64,000 bases of DNA from an uncultured Alistipes sp. (GTDB lineage Bacteria > Bacteroidota > Bacteroidia > Bacteroidales > Rikenellaceae), in NCBI GenBank assembly GCA_947573795.1, contig CANPHE010000009.1, positions 1-64,000 of the forward strand. Direction: 5' to 3'. A model generated the notes under the pieces. It was not told the DNA's origin and searched no databases. It worked only from the letters and a program-made list of their open reading frames with translations. Below, piece by piece: positions 51,370 to 58,562 of this stretch. Numbering within the stretch: position 1 is the first letter of the stretch; the number at the start of each line of letters is the position of its first letter. Position numbers and translations under genes: made by a program.

Positions 51370-51723
51370 TCAATCGATTATGTATTCGTATTCATTTCTT
51401 CGTCCTCGCCCCGAGCGGCGCGCCGCCCGTTCGAAATCCCCGCCGTTGAAGGTGTAAACGCAGAACAGCGCCGCCAGGCAAAACGCCCCGAGCCTCCGGC
51501 CCGCATCCGTGCGATAGTACCAGTCGACGAGGGCCTGCATCGTGCGATTCCCGTCCAGGTCACCGCCCAGTTTGTCGTACATCGACGAGAGGGTATTCGC
51601 CACCGCCTGGTAGGTGACATGCAGACTTCCGGCGACCCGGGCGATGTTCCCGCCCCGCGTGTCGATCACGGCCTGCATCACCCGGCACTCGGCCGGCGAT
51701 AGCTCATCCGCACACCGTCTCAT
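51370..51723 (-). CDS. LuxR/GerE-type helix-turn-helix protein with membrane segment
   Basis: 117 residues from the ATG at 51,723, overlapping the upstream stop. A GerE-like helix-turn-helix (about 8-65, LSPAECRVMQAVIDTRGGN, then VTYQAVANTLSSMYDKLGG) is followed by a short hydrophobic segment (about 82-95, LGAFCLAALFCVYTF) and a basic tail. A membrane-tethered regulator would be unusual. Function unknown. Confidence 0.65.
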   Translation of the reverse strand: MRRCADELSPAECRVMQAVIDTRGGNIARVAGSLHVTYQAVANTLSSMYDKLGGDLDGNRTMQALVDWYYRTDAGRRLGAFCLAALFCVYTFNGGDFERAARRSGRGRRNEYEYIID

Positions 51724-51953
51724 AGCCCCCACGGCTGCGTCACCTTGTGGCGGCGGAAGATGCGCAGCAACCCATCCCGTTCGATGTTCGTGTGCTTCAC
51801 AAATCCGTTCTGCCGATTGTAGTAGGCAGCTTTCTTCACGCCCAGCGCCTTCTGTATCTCCGCGCGGGCGATGCTCGCCTCCCGCGAGCTCCGCGCTGCA
51901 ATCTCCCGGATGCCTTTCGCAAATGCGTTTTCTTCGATCTCCTGCTGTGTCAT
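51720..51953 (-). CDS. Small phage regulatory protein
   Basis: 77 residues. EIQKALGVKKAAYYNRQNG suggests a helix-turn-helix DNA-binding element, flanked by basic residues. Overlaps the downstream gene by four bases. Separated from the rightward membrane-protein gene by 110 bases. Confidence 0.6.
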   Translation of the reverse strand: MTQQEIEENAFAKGIREIAARSSREASIARAEIQKALGVKKAAYYNRQNGFVKHTNIERDGLLRIFRRHKVTQPWGL

Positions 51954-52021
51954 AATTCATATCCTTATATTCGTTCCCGCGCCGGCATCGCTCCGGATAA
52001 CCGCTTGTCGGTTCGCGGAGA

Positions 52022-52063
52022 AACATCTATTTTTGCGTCGTTAAACCTTAAAAAATAGATGTT
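52022..52063 (+). promoter_or_regulatory. Promoter within a 13-bp inverted repeat
   Basis: The -7 box TATTTTTG (52,028-52,035) overlaps the left arm of a perfect inverted repeat, AACATCTATTTTT (52,022-52,034) and AAAAATAGATGTT (52,051-52,063). The right arm ends immediately before the ATG at 52,064. Because transcription would start between the arms, the repeat is more likely a protein-binding operator than an RNA hairpin. Confidence 0.65.
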
Positions 52064-52501
52064 ATGAACGTTTCCGATCCGCTCCAGGAACTTCTGGCAA
52101 GGCGGGCCTACTTGGCGGGACAAGCAGCCAGTAGACAGTCAGAGTTCCATTCCGCCTTACTCCTATCATCGACAAGTATACTCGGGATACTGGTCGCCTT
52201 GCATAGAACAGGCGAATCTCCGCTATACATCCGGCTGGTATATCTGGTTGCAGTTCTCGCGTTCGTACTTGGAATACTACTTCTCGCGTTAGCCATGTAT
52301 AGCTGTTCAGTACAATGGCGGAGACTCCTGAGGCGCTTAGATGATCGTATAATAAGCTCCCCCTCCATCCCGTACCATACGGACATCGCTGAGCCGGGTG
52401 ATGACAACGCATCCAAGGGCTTACGAATAAGCGCCTATATATCTCTGCTAATCGGGTTGATGCTGCTTTCAGCATACACCGTATTGTCCAACCTATCATG
52501 A
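52064..52501 (+). CDS. Rightward three-helix membrane protein, candidate lysogenic-conversion gene
   Basis: 145 residues with three membrane segments (about 30-46, 57-82, 121-142) and a basic cytoplasmic loop (VQWRRLLRRLDDR). It is the only rightward gene within the long leftward series and has its own consensus promoter. Such isolated, separately controlled genes are often expressed in the lysogen. Similar small membrane proteins occur in Bacteroides phages without known function. Superinfection exclusion is a reasonable guess only. Confidence 0.75.
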   Translation: MNVSDPLQELLARRAYLAGQAASRQSEFHSALLLSSTSILGILVALHRTGESPLYIRLVYLVAVLAFVLGILLLALAMYSCSVQWRRLLRRLDDRIISSPSIPYHTDIAEPGDDNASKGLRISAYISLLIGLMLLSAYTVLSNLS

Positions 52502-52510
52502 TGTTGCCGT

Positions 52511-52729
52511 TTACCTGATATTTCCGATCTCCGGCCGCCAGTCGTACAGCGGCCCGATATCCTTCTTCTTGATCCACGCTTTTCGCCCGTAATCCTCCCA
52601 CCAATGCATATTGCGGTTCTGACCGATCGGCGCCAGCCCACGGCGGATATACCATAGCGGCCAGATCATCGCGTCTCGGCGAATAGGCGTATTGTCCGTA
52701 TCCTCAGCTGTTTTCTCGGCTGTTTTCAT
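52511..52729 (-). CDS. Small phage protein
   Basis: 72 residues from the ATG at 52,729; a GTG at 52,789 would add a moderately hydrophobic 20-residue segment. Trp-rich (MIWPLWYIRRG, MHWWEDYG), ending KKKDIGPLYDWRPEIG. Family unknown. The region before its ATG is a possible terminator or attenuator hairpin. Confidence 0.55.
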   Translation of the reverse strand: MKTAEKTAEDTDNTPIRRDAMIWPLWYIRRGLAPIGQNRNMHWWEDYGRKAWIKKKDIGPLYDWRPEIGNIR

Positions 52730-52741
52730 ATTTTTCAAAAA

Positions 52742-52811
52742 GAGGCGCCCCGCGTGCACACAAACACCATATCCCAACAATAGCCACACGAAACAACTTG
52801 CAGGGCGCCTC
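52742..52811 (-). terminator. Long hairpin with T-run before the small Trp-rich gene
   Basis: On the minus strand a 9-bp perfect stem (GAGGCGCCC with GGGCGCCTC) encloses 52 bases and is followed by TTTTTG just before the ATG at 52,729. It may terminate part of the early transcripts or be an attenuator. The large loop is odd for a simple terminator. Confidence 0.4.
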
Positions 52812-52825
52812 AGTCTACATACGTC

Positions 52826-52957
52826 TCATTCGAACTCCTCGAATACCCGGTTCAACCACTGAGCCATGCGGCGGTAGCGTGCCGGGGAAGAATACGTCCA
52901 TCCGAATACCGCGGCGACGGGAGACAGCATAACAGCCAGCGTTACGACCTGCGTCAT
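52826..52957 (-). CDS. 43-residue membrane protein
   Basis: From the ATG at 52,957, overlapping the upstream stop (ATGA). One hydrophobic segment (MTQVVTLAVMLSPVAAVFGW) and a short tail ending FEEFE. The second gene of the leftward early operon. Confidence 0.5.
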   Translation of the reverse strand: MTQVVTLAVMLSPVAAVFGWTYSSPARYRRMAQWLNRVFEEFE

Positions 52958-53229
52958 AGCTCGACTCCTTCCCCGGCACCCTCGCCGTCGAGGTAAAGCG
53001 ACTCCAGGGCCGCGAGCTGGCGACGTACCTCGCGTAACGACGCCTTGCGGCCGTTGACGACATCGGTGCACCAGCGCGAGACGATCGACATCGCGGCGCG
53101 GTGGAATTGCGTAGGAGTAACCGGACGTGAGATAACACCCTCAATGCTGTTGAGATTCGCCCGTTTCGTGGACGATACGGTGGTCTGGGCACCTTGTGCC
53201 GGAATTCCACTTTTGTCGCGGTTTGGCAT
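52954..53229 (-). CDS. First gene of the leftward early operon, unknown function
   Basis: 91 residues; helical with an acidic C terminus (LYLDGEGAGEGVEL). RWCTDVVNGRKASLREVRRQ may be part of a small DNA-binding fold. Its position suggests an immediate-early protein, such as an antirepressor or antiterminator; sequence alone does not decide. Confidence 0.6.
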   Translation of the reverse strand: MPNRDKSGIPAQGAQTTVSSTKRANLNSIEGVISRPVTPTQFHRAAMSIVSRWCTDVVNGRKASLREVRRQLAALESLYLDGEGAGEGVEL

Positions 53230-53379
53230 TTGTTTGACAAAAGTTTAATTATATAAGAAGAAAGGACGTACCCTTTCAGTCGCCAAACCGCCGTAACTAC
53301 ACAGAGTAGATACGAAACAAGGATACGTCCATGAGACGTTCGTATATTAATCGAAGCTGTGAGTTCACAGCGGTTTGGC
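53230..53379 (-). promoter_or_regulatory. Structured leader of the leftward operon
   Basis: About 150 bases between the leftward promoter and the first gene. GCGGTTTGGC (53,370-53,379, the start of the transcript) pairs perfectly with GCCAAACCGC (53,282-53,291). The enclosed part contains a further partial pairing around GGACGTA and TACGTCC. Possible antitermination or regulatory RNA; inference. Confidence 0.4.
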
Positions 53380-53383
53380 AATG

Positions 53384-53415
53384 CAAATATACTATATCCA
53401 TTTGCGTTTTGCAAA
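53384..53415 (-). promoter_or_regulatory. Leftward early promoter
   Basis: On the minus strand, TTTG (53,415-53,412), a 20-base spacer, and TATATTTG (53,391-53,384) match the full Bacteroidota promoter consensus. It points toward the first early gene. The word GTATCATAC, also found at the repressor's own promoter, occurs just upstream at 53,441-53,449. Confidence 0.7.
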
Positions 53416-53440
53416 TAAAATCGGATATTTTTTGTCTGAC

Positions 53441-53588
53441 GTATCATACTCGCTGGGATTTCGTATATCGATCTACCGAAAATCGCACTTGTGATCGCAA
53501 AAAATTCCCGAAAAACTTGCGTTATTGCGTTTTTTTGTAAATCTTTACACTAAATTTTTGTCTATTGTATCATACCTTTGCAGTATGA
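53441..53588. promoter_or_regulatory. Repressor operators and rightward promoter
   Basis: GTATCATAC occurs at 53,441 and again at 53,567. The latter pairs with GTATGA at 53,583 to form a TCATAC-N7-GTATGA palindrome, and the rightward -7 box TACCTTTG (53,573-53,580) lies inside it. A repressor bound there would control its own gene, and the left copy could control the leftward promoter. The -33 box is not clear. Confidence 0.5.
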
Positions 53589-53666
53589 TTTATTAGACCA
53601 TGCAAATATCAGAAATATATTTCTAATATCACACAATTTGTACTAATTTTTATATAAATATTTCTT

Positions 53667-54059
53667 ATGACTTTTGACTTGAGGAAATTTAGACGAGATA
53701 AAGGATTGAGCCAAAAGGAATTAGCCGCAAAATTATGTATCGGGCAATCTTTTATTTCTCAAATAGAGACAGGAAAAGACCCTATGCCAGATGAGTTAAG
53801 ACACAAGTTAGTTACAATTTTCGGAGAAATTCCGATGGATGATAGTAATAATATAAGTAATTCAGATGGTCACCCGAATATCTTTGAAGATACGCAAAAC
53901 CGTTTTTTCGAGGCGTTAAAACGACGGGACATGCAGATAGATGAATTGCTGGATCAACAAAAGCGTCTAATAGGCGTTATCGAGCATTTACACGGCATCC
54001 AGTCGTCGGGATATCAAATTTCCCCCCCCCTCGTAGATTCACGTAAAAACACGCTATAA
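53667..54059 (+). CDS. XRE-family prophage repressor (CI-like)
   Basis: 130 residues. Helix-turn-helix at 5-55 (RRDKGLSQKELAAKL, then QSFISQIETGKDP) and a coiled-coil-like C-terminal half (about 80-115). No LexA-like peptidase domain is present, so induction would need an antirepressor or another signal. A run of nine C (54,022-54,030) lies 12 codons before the stop; slippage would alter only the last residues. Low GC here compared with the rest of the prophage. Confidence 0.85.
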   Translation: MTFDLRKFRRDKGLSQKELAAKLCIGQSFISQIETGKDPMPDELRHKLVTIFGEIPMDDSNNISNSDGHPNIFEDTQNRFFEALKRRDMQIDELLDQQKRLIGVIEHLHGIQSSGYQISPPLVDSRKNTL

Positions 54060-54093
54060 AACAGCTTATATCAAATAAATAGGCTCATTTTAT

Positions 54094-55149
54094 ATGTATG
54101 TTATTATAATAGTCATCGCTATAATCATAGTCATAATATCGCGTATCATGCCAAACGATGCCGATGCGAAATCAACTCCCCAATATACGATCACCGCTGA
54201 GAAGCATGTCTATTCATCCCGAAATCCTTCGACCAAATCACAATCAAGCAAATACCCACAAGCCCAAATAAAGACGATGGTTACCGATTTTTACACGGAT
54301 TTCTACGCAATAGACTTCGAGACCGCAACCCGGTATCGCTATTCAGCATGCGCATTGGCGATCGTGCATGTCGTAAACGACGAGATCGTAGACAAACGAT
54401 CTTACTTGTTTCAGCCGCCCGGAAATGATTACGACCGGACAAACGTCGAAATACACCACATTATGCCCAGTGATACAGCTAATGCGCCGACACTCGCGGC
54501 ATACGCAGATGAGATATACGGCATGCTCAACGGGGCGAACGTCATCGCTCACAACGCATCATTCGACCGATCGGTATTGTGGGCCTCGTTCGAAAAACAC
54601 GGGCTGCCGATCCCTGAGCCTCGCGAATGGCATTGCACGTATGCCTTAACGGGCCTCAAGTTAAACGAGGCTTGCACGAGCTACAAAATCGAGTTCAAGA
54701 CACACCACGACGCAATGTGCGATGCCGAGGCGTGTGCGAATCTGTACATCAAACTCGCAACTCTTGCACGGCGAACACCCGCACAAAAAAAGCAAGATCG
54801 ACTTGCCGAGATACAGGAGGTGGTCGACGTAGCCTTCGCTTCGCAAATCTTCCCGGAAGCTCCCTTTTTCCAAGGGAAAGGCGTAGTCGTTACAGGTGTG
54901 TTTCGAAACTTTCCTGAGCGTGAATACATCTCCGTGATCTTGGAAAAGTTCGGAGCATCAATCAAGTCCAGCATATCTAAACGCGTAAACATCGTCATTT
55001 GCGGAGAACTGCCCGGCCCCAAGAAGATGGAGGCGATCGAGAAGCTACGAAACGCTGGCGTCTTGATCGACATATGGACCGAAGGCGACCTTATCGCAGC
55101 TTTCGACGAAATCGGGTTCGACTACTTGAAAATCATCGACAATTTATGA
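54094..55149 (+). CDS. Membrane-anchored DEDDh exonuclease with BRCT domain
   Basis: 351 residues. N-terminal membrane segment (MYVIIIVIAIIIVIISRIM), linker to about 68, DnaQ-type 3'-5' exonuclease (about 70-230) with DFETA, HNASFDRSV and HHDAMCDAEA as exonuclease motifs, and a BRCT domain (about 265-340, starting GKGVVVTGVF). DnaQ-BRCT proteins are common, but a membrane anchor is unusual. It is 34 bases after the repressor and so probably expressed in the lysogen. A role against incoming DNA is possible, not shown. Confidence 0.85.
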   Translation: MYVIIIVIAIIIVIISRIMPNDADAKSTPQYTITAEKHVYSSRNPSTKSQSSKYPQAQIKTMVTDFYTDFYAIDFETATRYRYSACALAIVHVVNDEIVDKRSYLFQPPGNDYDRTNVEIHHIMPSDTANAPTLAAYADEIYGMLNGANVIAHNASFDRSVLWASFEKHGLPIPEPREWHCTYALTGLKLNEACTSYKIEFKTHHDAMCDAEACANLYIKLATLARRTPAQKKQDRLAEIQEVVDVAFASQIFPEAPFFQGKGVVVTGVFRNFPEREYISVILEKFGASIKSSISKRVNIVICGELPGPKKMEAIEKLRNAGVLIDIWTEGDLIAAFDEIGFDYLKIIDNL

Positions 55150-55562
55150 AACGATTTCTATTACTCTGCGCGCTATGCTTCGGCGCAACTTCGTGTAACT
55201 TTAATATGTATCGCAAATACAGCGAGGAGATATATTTACTCAACCTGAAAGTGTATGCCGACGAAGGATTCTTCATCACTCCCGCCTCGTCAATCAATGA
55301 GGTATATGACCCAATTTCAGAAATTGAATATCGGGTTATCCCTGGATTTAAAGACGGAAAGCAATATTATCCGACAGCAGATGAAGCGCTTAGCAAGTTA
55401 GTCGAACAGGCAAAAGCGATGGGAGCAAACGCGATTCTCAATCTAAGCCATGTTATATCAAAGTATGAATCGAACGACATAGTACGTGAAATCATTGTAT
55501 CTGGAACTGCGGTAAACATCGTGGACCGCCAGCCCGCTCAACCTGTATCGGCGGTTGAATGA
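55146..55562 (+). CDS. Lysogeny-operon lipoprotein
   Basis: 138 residues with a lipobox near Cys 18 (CFGATSCNF). Its ATG overlaps the exonuclease stop. The C-terminal part (EQAKAMGANAILNLSHV to EIIVSGTAVNI) resembles YbjQ/DUF4156-like domains. A prophage lipoprotein expressed with the repressor could alter the cell surface (superinfection exclusion); this is inference from position. Confidence 0.75.
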   Translation: MKRFLLLCALCFGATSCNFNMYRKYSEEIYLLNLKVYADEGFFITPASSINEVYDPISEIEYRVIPGFKDGKQYYPTADEALSKLVEQAKAMGANAILNLSHVISKYESNDIVREIIVSGTAVNIVDRQPAQPVSAVE

Positions 55563-55570
55563 TAAGCAAA

Positions 55571-55595
55571 ATGCCCCGACCAATGGCCGGGGCAT
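55571..55595 (+). terminator. Hairpin between the lipoprotein gene and convergent DUF5053-like gene
   Basis: ATGCCCCG pairs with CGGGGCAT around ACCAATGGC. It lies between two genes that converge, but the following run is not T-rich. Probably a factor-dependent or bidirectional terminator. Confidence 0.55.
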
Positions 55596-55629
55596 CGCGT
55601 TTCACTATGCGAAATGTCAATAAAGCAAG

Positions 55630-56022
55630 TTAAGAAACGCGAATTTCTGCAAGTTTGGCGGCAATATCTCTCAACGCGAAATCGAATGTAGCCAACTCCT
55701 CCTGTGAAAATTTCGCATGCGTACCATTCACCATGTTGCCGTTAACTCGTTGATTCAGCCAGCTGCGGCTTTTATTGAAATACGTCTTGGCGATGTACGA
55801 CAACGAAATTGCCGGAAGCACCGATTTGAGGCGATTGCGCACTAATTCATCTTGGGCGCGTTCATTCGTCTCCTTGATCTGCGAAAGAGTGATCTCGGCA
55901 ACCTCTCCGGCATCTTGTTTGATTGCGGCGGAAATCTCTTTACCGATTTCATTGCGTTCTTCTTCCGTATTTGCACTTATAAAACGACGTTTCAAGTCGT
56001 CCATTTCTCGTCTGGTAACCAT
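55630..56022 (-). CDS. DUF5053-like protein
   Basis: 130 residues, helical. IAKTYFNKSRSWLNQRVNGN near 80 contains a helix-turn-helix-like element, as in DUF5053 proteins of Bacteroidales. Distal of two leftward genes at the right end of the prophage. Function unknown; it may bind DNA. Confidence 0.75.
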   Translation of the reverse strand: MVTRREMDDLKRRFISANTEEERNEIGKEISAAIKQDAGEVAEITLSQIKETNERAQDELVRNRLKSVLPAISLSYIAKTYFNKSRSWLNQRVNGNMVNGTHAKFSQEELATFDFALRDIAAKLAEIRVS

Positions 56023-56038
56023 AGTCTATCTTGTTTAT

Positions 56039-56072
56039 GCTCCCCGCCCCGCAAGGCGGGGAGCTTTGTTTT
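56039..56072. terminator. Hairpin between the two leftward right-end genes
   Basis: GCTCCCCGCC pairs with GGCGGGGAGC; the T-rich run (TTTGTTTT) is on the + strand side. It would not clearly terminate the leftward genes, but it is a strong structure between their frames. Confidence 0.4.
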
Positions 56073-56229
56073 ACAATTCTTTGAGAATTTCGACCAACTT
56101 GTTGATCTCCTCCTCGATTGAGGATAGGACCTTCGCGGCTCCCTCTCTTCCTCTCAGTTCATTATAGAGCCTCAGATAATAGATTAGCTCTGCTTCGAAC
56201 TCTTTTTGTTCCTTACTCGGTTTCTTCAT
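56071..56229 (-). CDS. Small coiled-coil protein
   Basis: 52 residues from the ATG at 56,229: a basic opening MKKPSKEQKE, then a helical, acidic coiled coil (SSIEEEINKLVEILKEL). It is preceded by AGAAAGG, an unusually good Shine-Dalgarno-like stretch for this genome, and a consensus promoter. First gene of the right-end operon. Confidence 0.7.
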   Translation of the reverse strand: MKKPSKEQKEFEAELIYYLRLYNELRGREGAAKVLSSIEEEINKLVEILKEL

Positions 56230-56253
56230 ATCCTTTCTGCTTTATTGACAATA

Positions 56254-56285
56254 CAAATATAATAAACATTTGTTTATTATGCAAA
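56254..56285 (-). promoter_or_regulatory. Leftward promoter with operator palindrome at the right end
   Basis: On the minus strand TTTG (56,285-56,282), a 20-base spacer and TATATTTG (56,261-56,254) match the consensus. The spacer is filled by a perfect 22-base palindrome, ATAATAAACA-TT-TGTTTATTAT (56,259-56,280). A repressor bound there would block the promoter. It is different from the GTATCATAC sites. Confidence 0.7.
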
Positions 56286-56457
56286 TGTTTTGCCAATTAT
56301 TTTCAACGTATTTAATAAAAAGATATGGAAGTGAGCCGATTTGTTTGCATCGAATAGATTATCGACGTTGCAAAACTTCTTCAAACATTTCTGCAAAAAA
56401 CTTGCAATTATTTTATAATAGCAGTTAATATATTGTATATAAATATATTGATTATGC

Positions 56458-56501
56458 CTACGGATCAGAAGGTTACAGGTTTGAGTCCTGTCGGTGTCAC
56501 T
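56458..56501 (+). repeat. attR core (tRNA-Arg 3' remnant)
   Basis: Identical to attL (17,651-17,694) for 44 bases. The 5' half of the tRNA is missing here, so this is a remnant, not a second tRNA gene. Confidence 0.95.
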
Positions 56502-56510
56502 CTGAAAACG

Positions 56511-56543
56511 AAGAGGTTACAAATAATTTGTAACCTCTTTTTC
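56511..56543 (+). terminator. Original tRNA-Arg terminator, displaced by the prophage
   Basis: AAGAGGTTACAAA pairs with TTTGTAACCTCTT, followed by T. It immediately follows attR, so before integration it would have terminated tRNA-Arg. It gives a good independent check of the prophage boundary. Confidence 0.8.
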
Positions 56544-57249
56544 ATTTCTCCGACCGAAATACACTGCGGCATACATGGCCGGCATCGCACGACCGAACGC
56601 CGCATTCAGGATTCCGTCCCGCCCGGCCTCCTCTTAGGAGGAGATTTTCCAATACATCCGATAAAATTACAGGGTCCCGAGACAAATTTCGCATAAAATC
56701 GCGAACATTTATCTAAAAAAACAACCGTAAACAAGCCTATTTTTATATTTTAAACAAAATTAAACCCTTAAAATACAATAATTCGGGCTTTTTTGTTTAT
56801 ATTTGCAAAAGTCGTAGCAATACCATCGCCGGAAAACAGCTCCACGGAATCACGGGATTCCCGGAATGCGACCGGAAAGATGACAGCAATGCCGCTGCGA
56901 AACACTACCTCCGATAAAAGCGTTACAGGATACTTTATCCATTTGGCGGACTAAAACCATCAGATTCAAACCGGAATCGGTCAAGACAACATTGAAAGCG
57001 AATACTTGCGAGCGGTCTGTTATTCACGTATTCCCCCGACACGAACCAGGATCGGCATCCGAACGGACGCGTGGCAGAATACTTTCGACATACCGATGCC
57101 GGAATTTCTTCAGTTTGTTTTCATTTCTACTACGATAAGGGGCTGAATCGCAGGATAAGCGGAAGCGGATACCCACGTTTTTTATCGCGTAGTCAATCGA
57201 AACCCCAATTTTAACCGCCTCATCGGGTATCTGAGGCATGGCCGCAATT
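56544..57249 (+). other. Gene-free stretch and long leader before the SPFH gene
   Basis: About 700 bases. A GC-rich inverted repeat (CCTCCT-CTT-AGGAGG near 56,630) resembles family A hairpins. A consensus -7 box, TATATTTG (56,798-56,805), lies about 440 bases before the SPFH gene, so the operon may have a long 5' leader. Short frames in it show no family features; a small RNA or riboswitch is possible, but I cannot draw a convincing structure. Confidence 0.45.
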
Positions 57250-58545
57250 ATGGCACTGATCGATTGTGCAAGTTGGAAGCCCCGGAGCGACGAGTTCGTT
57301 TTCGCCTACCGCTTCCCCCAAACGAACCTGAGCACCCACACTCAACTCATCGTCTACGAATCCCAGGAAGCGCTTCTTTTCAGCAAAGGGCGGCTGATGG
57401 GCAAATTCCCTCCGGGCAAACATACGCTGGATACGGAGAACCTGCCGATCCTGCGATCGCTTTTCGGAATTCCGTTCGGCGGAAAAAACCCTTTTACCGC
57501 CGAGATATGGATCGTGAACAAGCTATATCCCGCAAATCTGAGTTGGGCGGTGCGGAGCATGGCCGTTCACGACGCCGACTATCGCACGATGCTCCCGTTG
57601 CAGGCTAAAGGACAATACGGATTGCAGGTCTCCGATTCGGAAAAATTCCTCCTCAAGGCCGTGGGAACCAAAGAGGTCTTTACGGAATCGGATATGCTGT
57701 CGATGGCTTACGGCGAATTCTCCTCGAAATCCAAAAGCGCGATCGTACAGTTCATGACCGGTCGAAACGTCGGGTTCAAAAGCATATCGGCTCATCTGGA
57801 TGCCCTGTCCGAATACATCAAGACGAGTCTGCTCCCCTTCTGGGAGGAGTACGGGCTTACGATGACCAAGTTTTATATCAACGACATATCGATAGATACG
57901 AGCACGGCGGAGGGCCGGAAAATATCCGACGCGCTCGCCAGTCAGGCCTCCATGTCCATCACGGGACACTCCTGGCAGCAGGAACAGATGTTCGACATGG
58001 CCAACAACGCCGTCGACCAGATCGGAAACGCTTCCGCCGGCAACGGACTCATTGCAGGTCTTATGGCCATGAACATGTTCGGCGGGAACGGAATGGGCGG
58101 ATTGTCGTCCGGATTGATGCAAACGCACAACGCCCAACCGACCTTCTCCGGAGCACACGGCGGCACGAGCTCCCCGCAGAACGGCCGCCCCGACGACGGA
58201 CGGGCGGGAGTAAAGGAGATTTATTGCGCCAACTGTGCGAAAAAACATCTTACGACGGAACATTTCTGCCCCCATTGCGGAAGCGAATACAATCCCTGCC
58301 CGAGGTGCGAATCCGACAACCCGAAATCGGCCCGTCGCTGCGTCAGCTGCGGAGCCCCGCTGCAACAGCCGGGCGGAGCCGCGACGTGCAAGTCCTGCGG
58401 CGCACCGCTGGCTCCCGGCTCCGCATTCTGTCCGCAATGCGGATCACCCCAGCAGATGGCTCCGACGGGACCCGTCTGTTCGCGCTGCGGAGCCGCGATA
58501 GCGCCGACCTCGAAATTCTGCCCGAAGTGCGGGCAAAAAGTGTAA
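57250..58545 (+). CDS. SPFH-domain protein with C-terminal zinc ribbons (YdjI / 'virion core protein' type)
   Basis: 431 residues; ATG at 57,250 (MALIDCASWKPRSDEFVFAY) preferred over 57,238. The first about 230 residues match the SPFH/Band-7-type core of this family: LIVYESQEALLFSKGR, LRSLFGIPFGGKNPFTAE and YGLTMTKFYINDISID. A Gly/Met-rich linker (about 255-300) precedes three or four double-Cys zinc ribbons (CPHCGSEYNPCPRC, CKSCGAPLAP, CPQCG, CPKCGQ). SPFH proteins scaffold membrane microdomains; B. subtilis YdjI is encoded with a PspA homologue. First gene of the cluster. Confidence 0.88.
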   Translation: MALIDCASWKPRSDEFVFAYRFPQTNLSTHTQLIVYESQEALLFSKGRLMGKFPPGKHTLDTENLPILRSLFGIPFGGKNPFTAEIWIVNKLYPANLSWAVRSMAVHDADYRTMLPLQAKGQYGLQVSDSEKFLLKAVGTKEVFTESDMLSMAYGEFSSKSKSAIVQFMTGRNVGFKSISAHLDALSEYIKTSLLPFWEEYGLTMTKFYINDISIDTSTAEGRKISDALASQASMSITGHSWQQEQMFDMANNAVDQIGNASAGNGLIAGLMAMNMFGGNGMGGLSSGLMQTHNAQPTFSGAHGGTSSPQNGRPDDGRAGVKEIYCANCAKKHLTTEHFCPHCGSEYNPCPRCESDNPKSARRCVSCGAPLQQPGGAATCKSCGAPLAPGSAFCPQCGSPQQMAPTGPVCSRCGAAIAPTSKFCPKCGQKV

Positions 58546-58562
58546 CCTCAACCCGGACTACC

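Larger units (their letters stand above)
17651..56501. mobile_element. Complete temperate siphophage prophage in tRNA-Arg
   Basis: Bounded by the 44-bp att repeats. It contains integrase, XRE repressor, early regulators, a replication-type protein, terminase subunits, portal, protease, capsid, connectors, tail tube, tape measure, tail tip, fibres and lysis genes in standard order. All structural genes look full length, so it may be inducible. Nearly all genes from 53.2 to 19.0 kb read leftward. Excision would join the host tRNA to the terminator at 56,511. Confidence 0.95.

Noticed and set aside
53331..53540. 69-codon + strand frame in the lysogeny control region
   Set aside because: It lies across the leftward promoter and operators and has no motif or promoter of its own.
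56458..56501. Second tRNA-Arg gene
   Set aside because: Only the 3' part is present; the acceptor 5' strand and D-arm are missing. It is the attR remnant.
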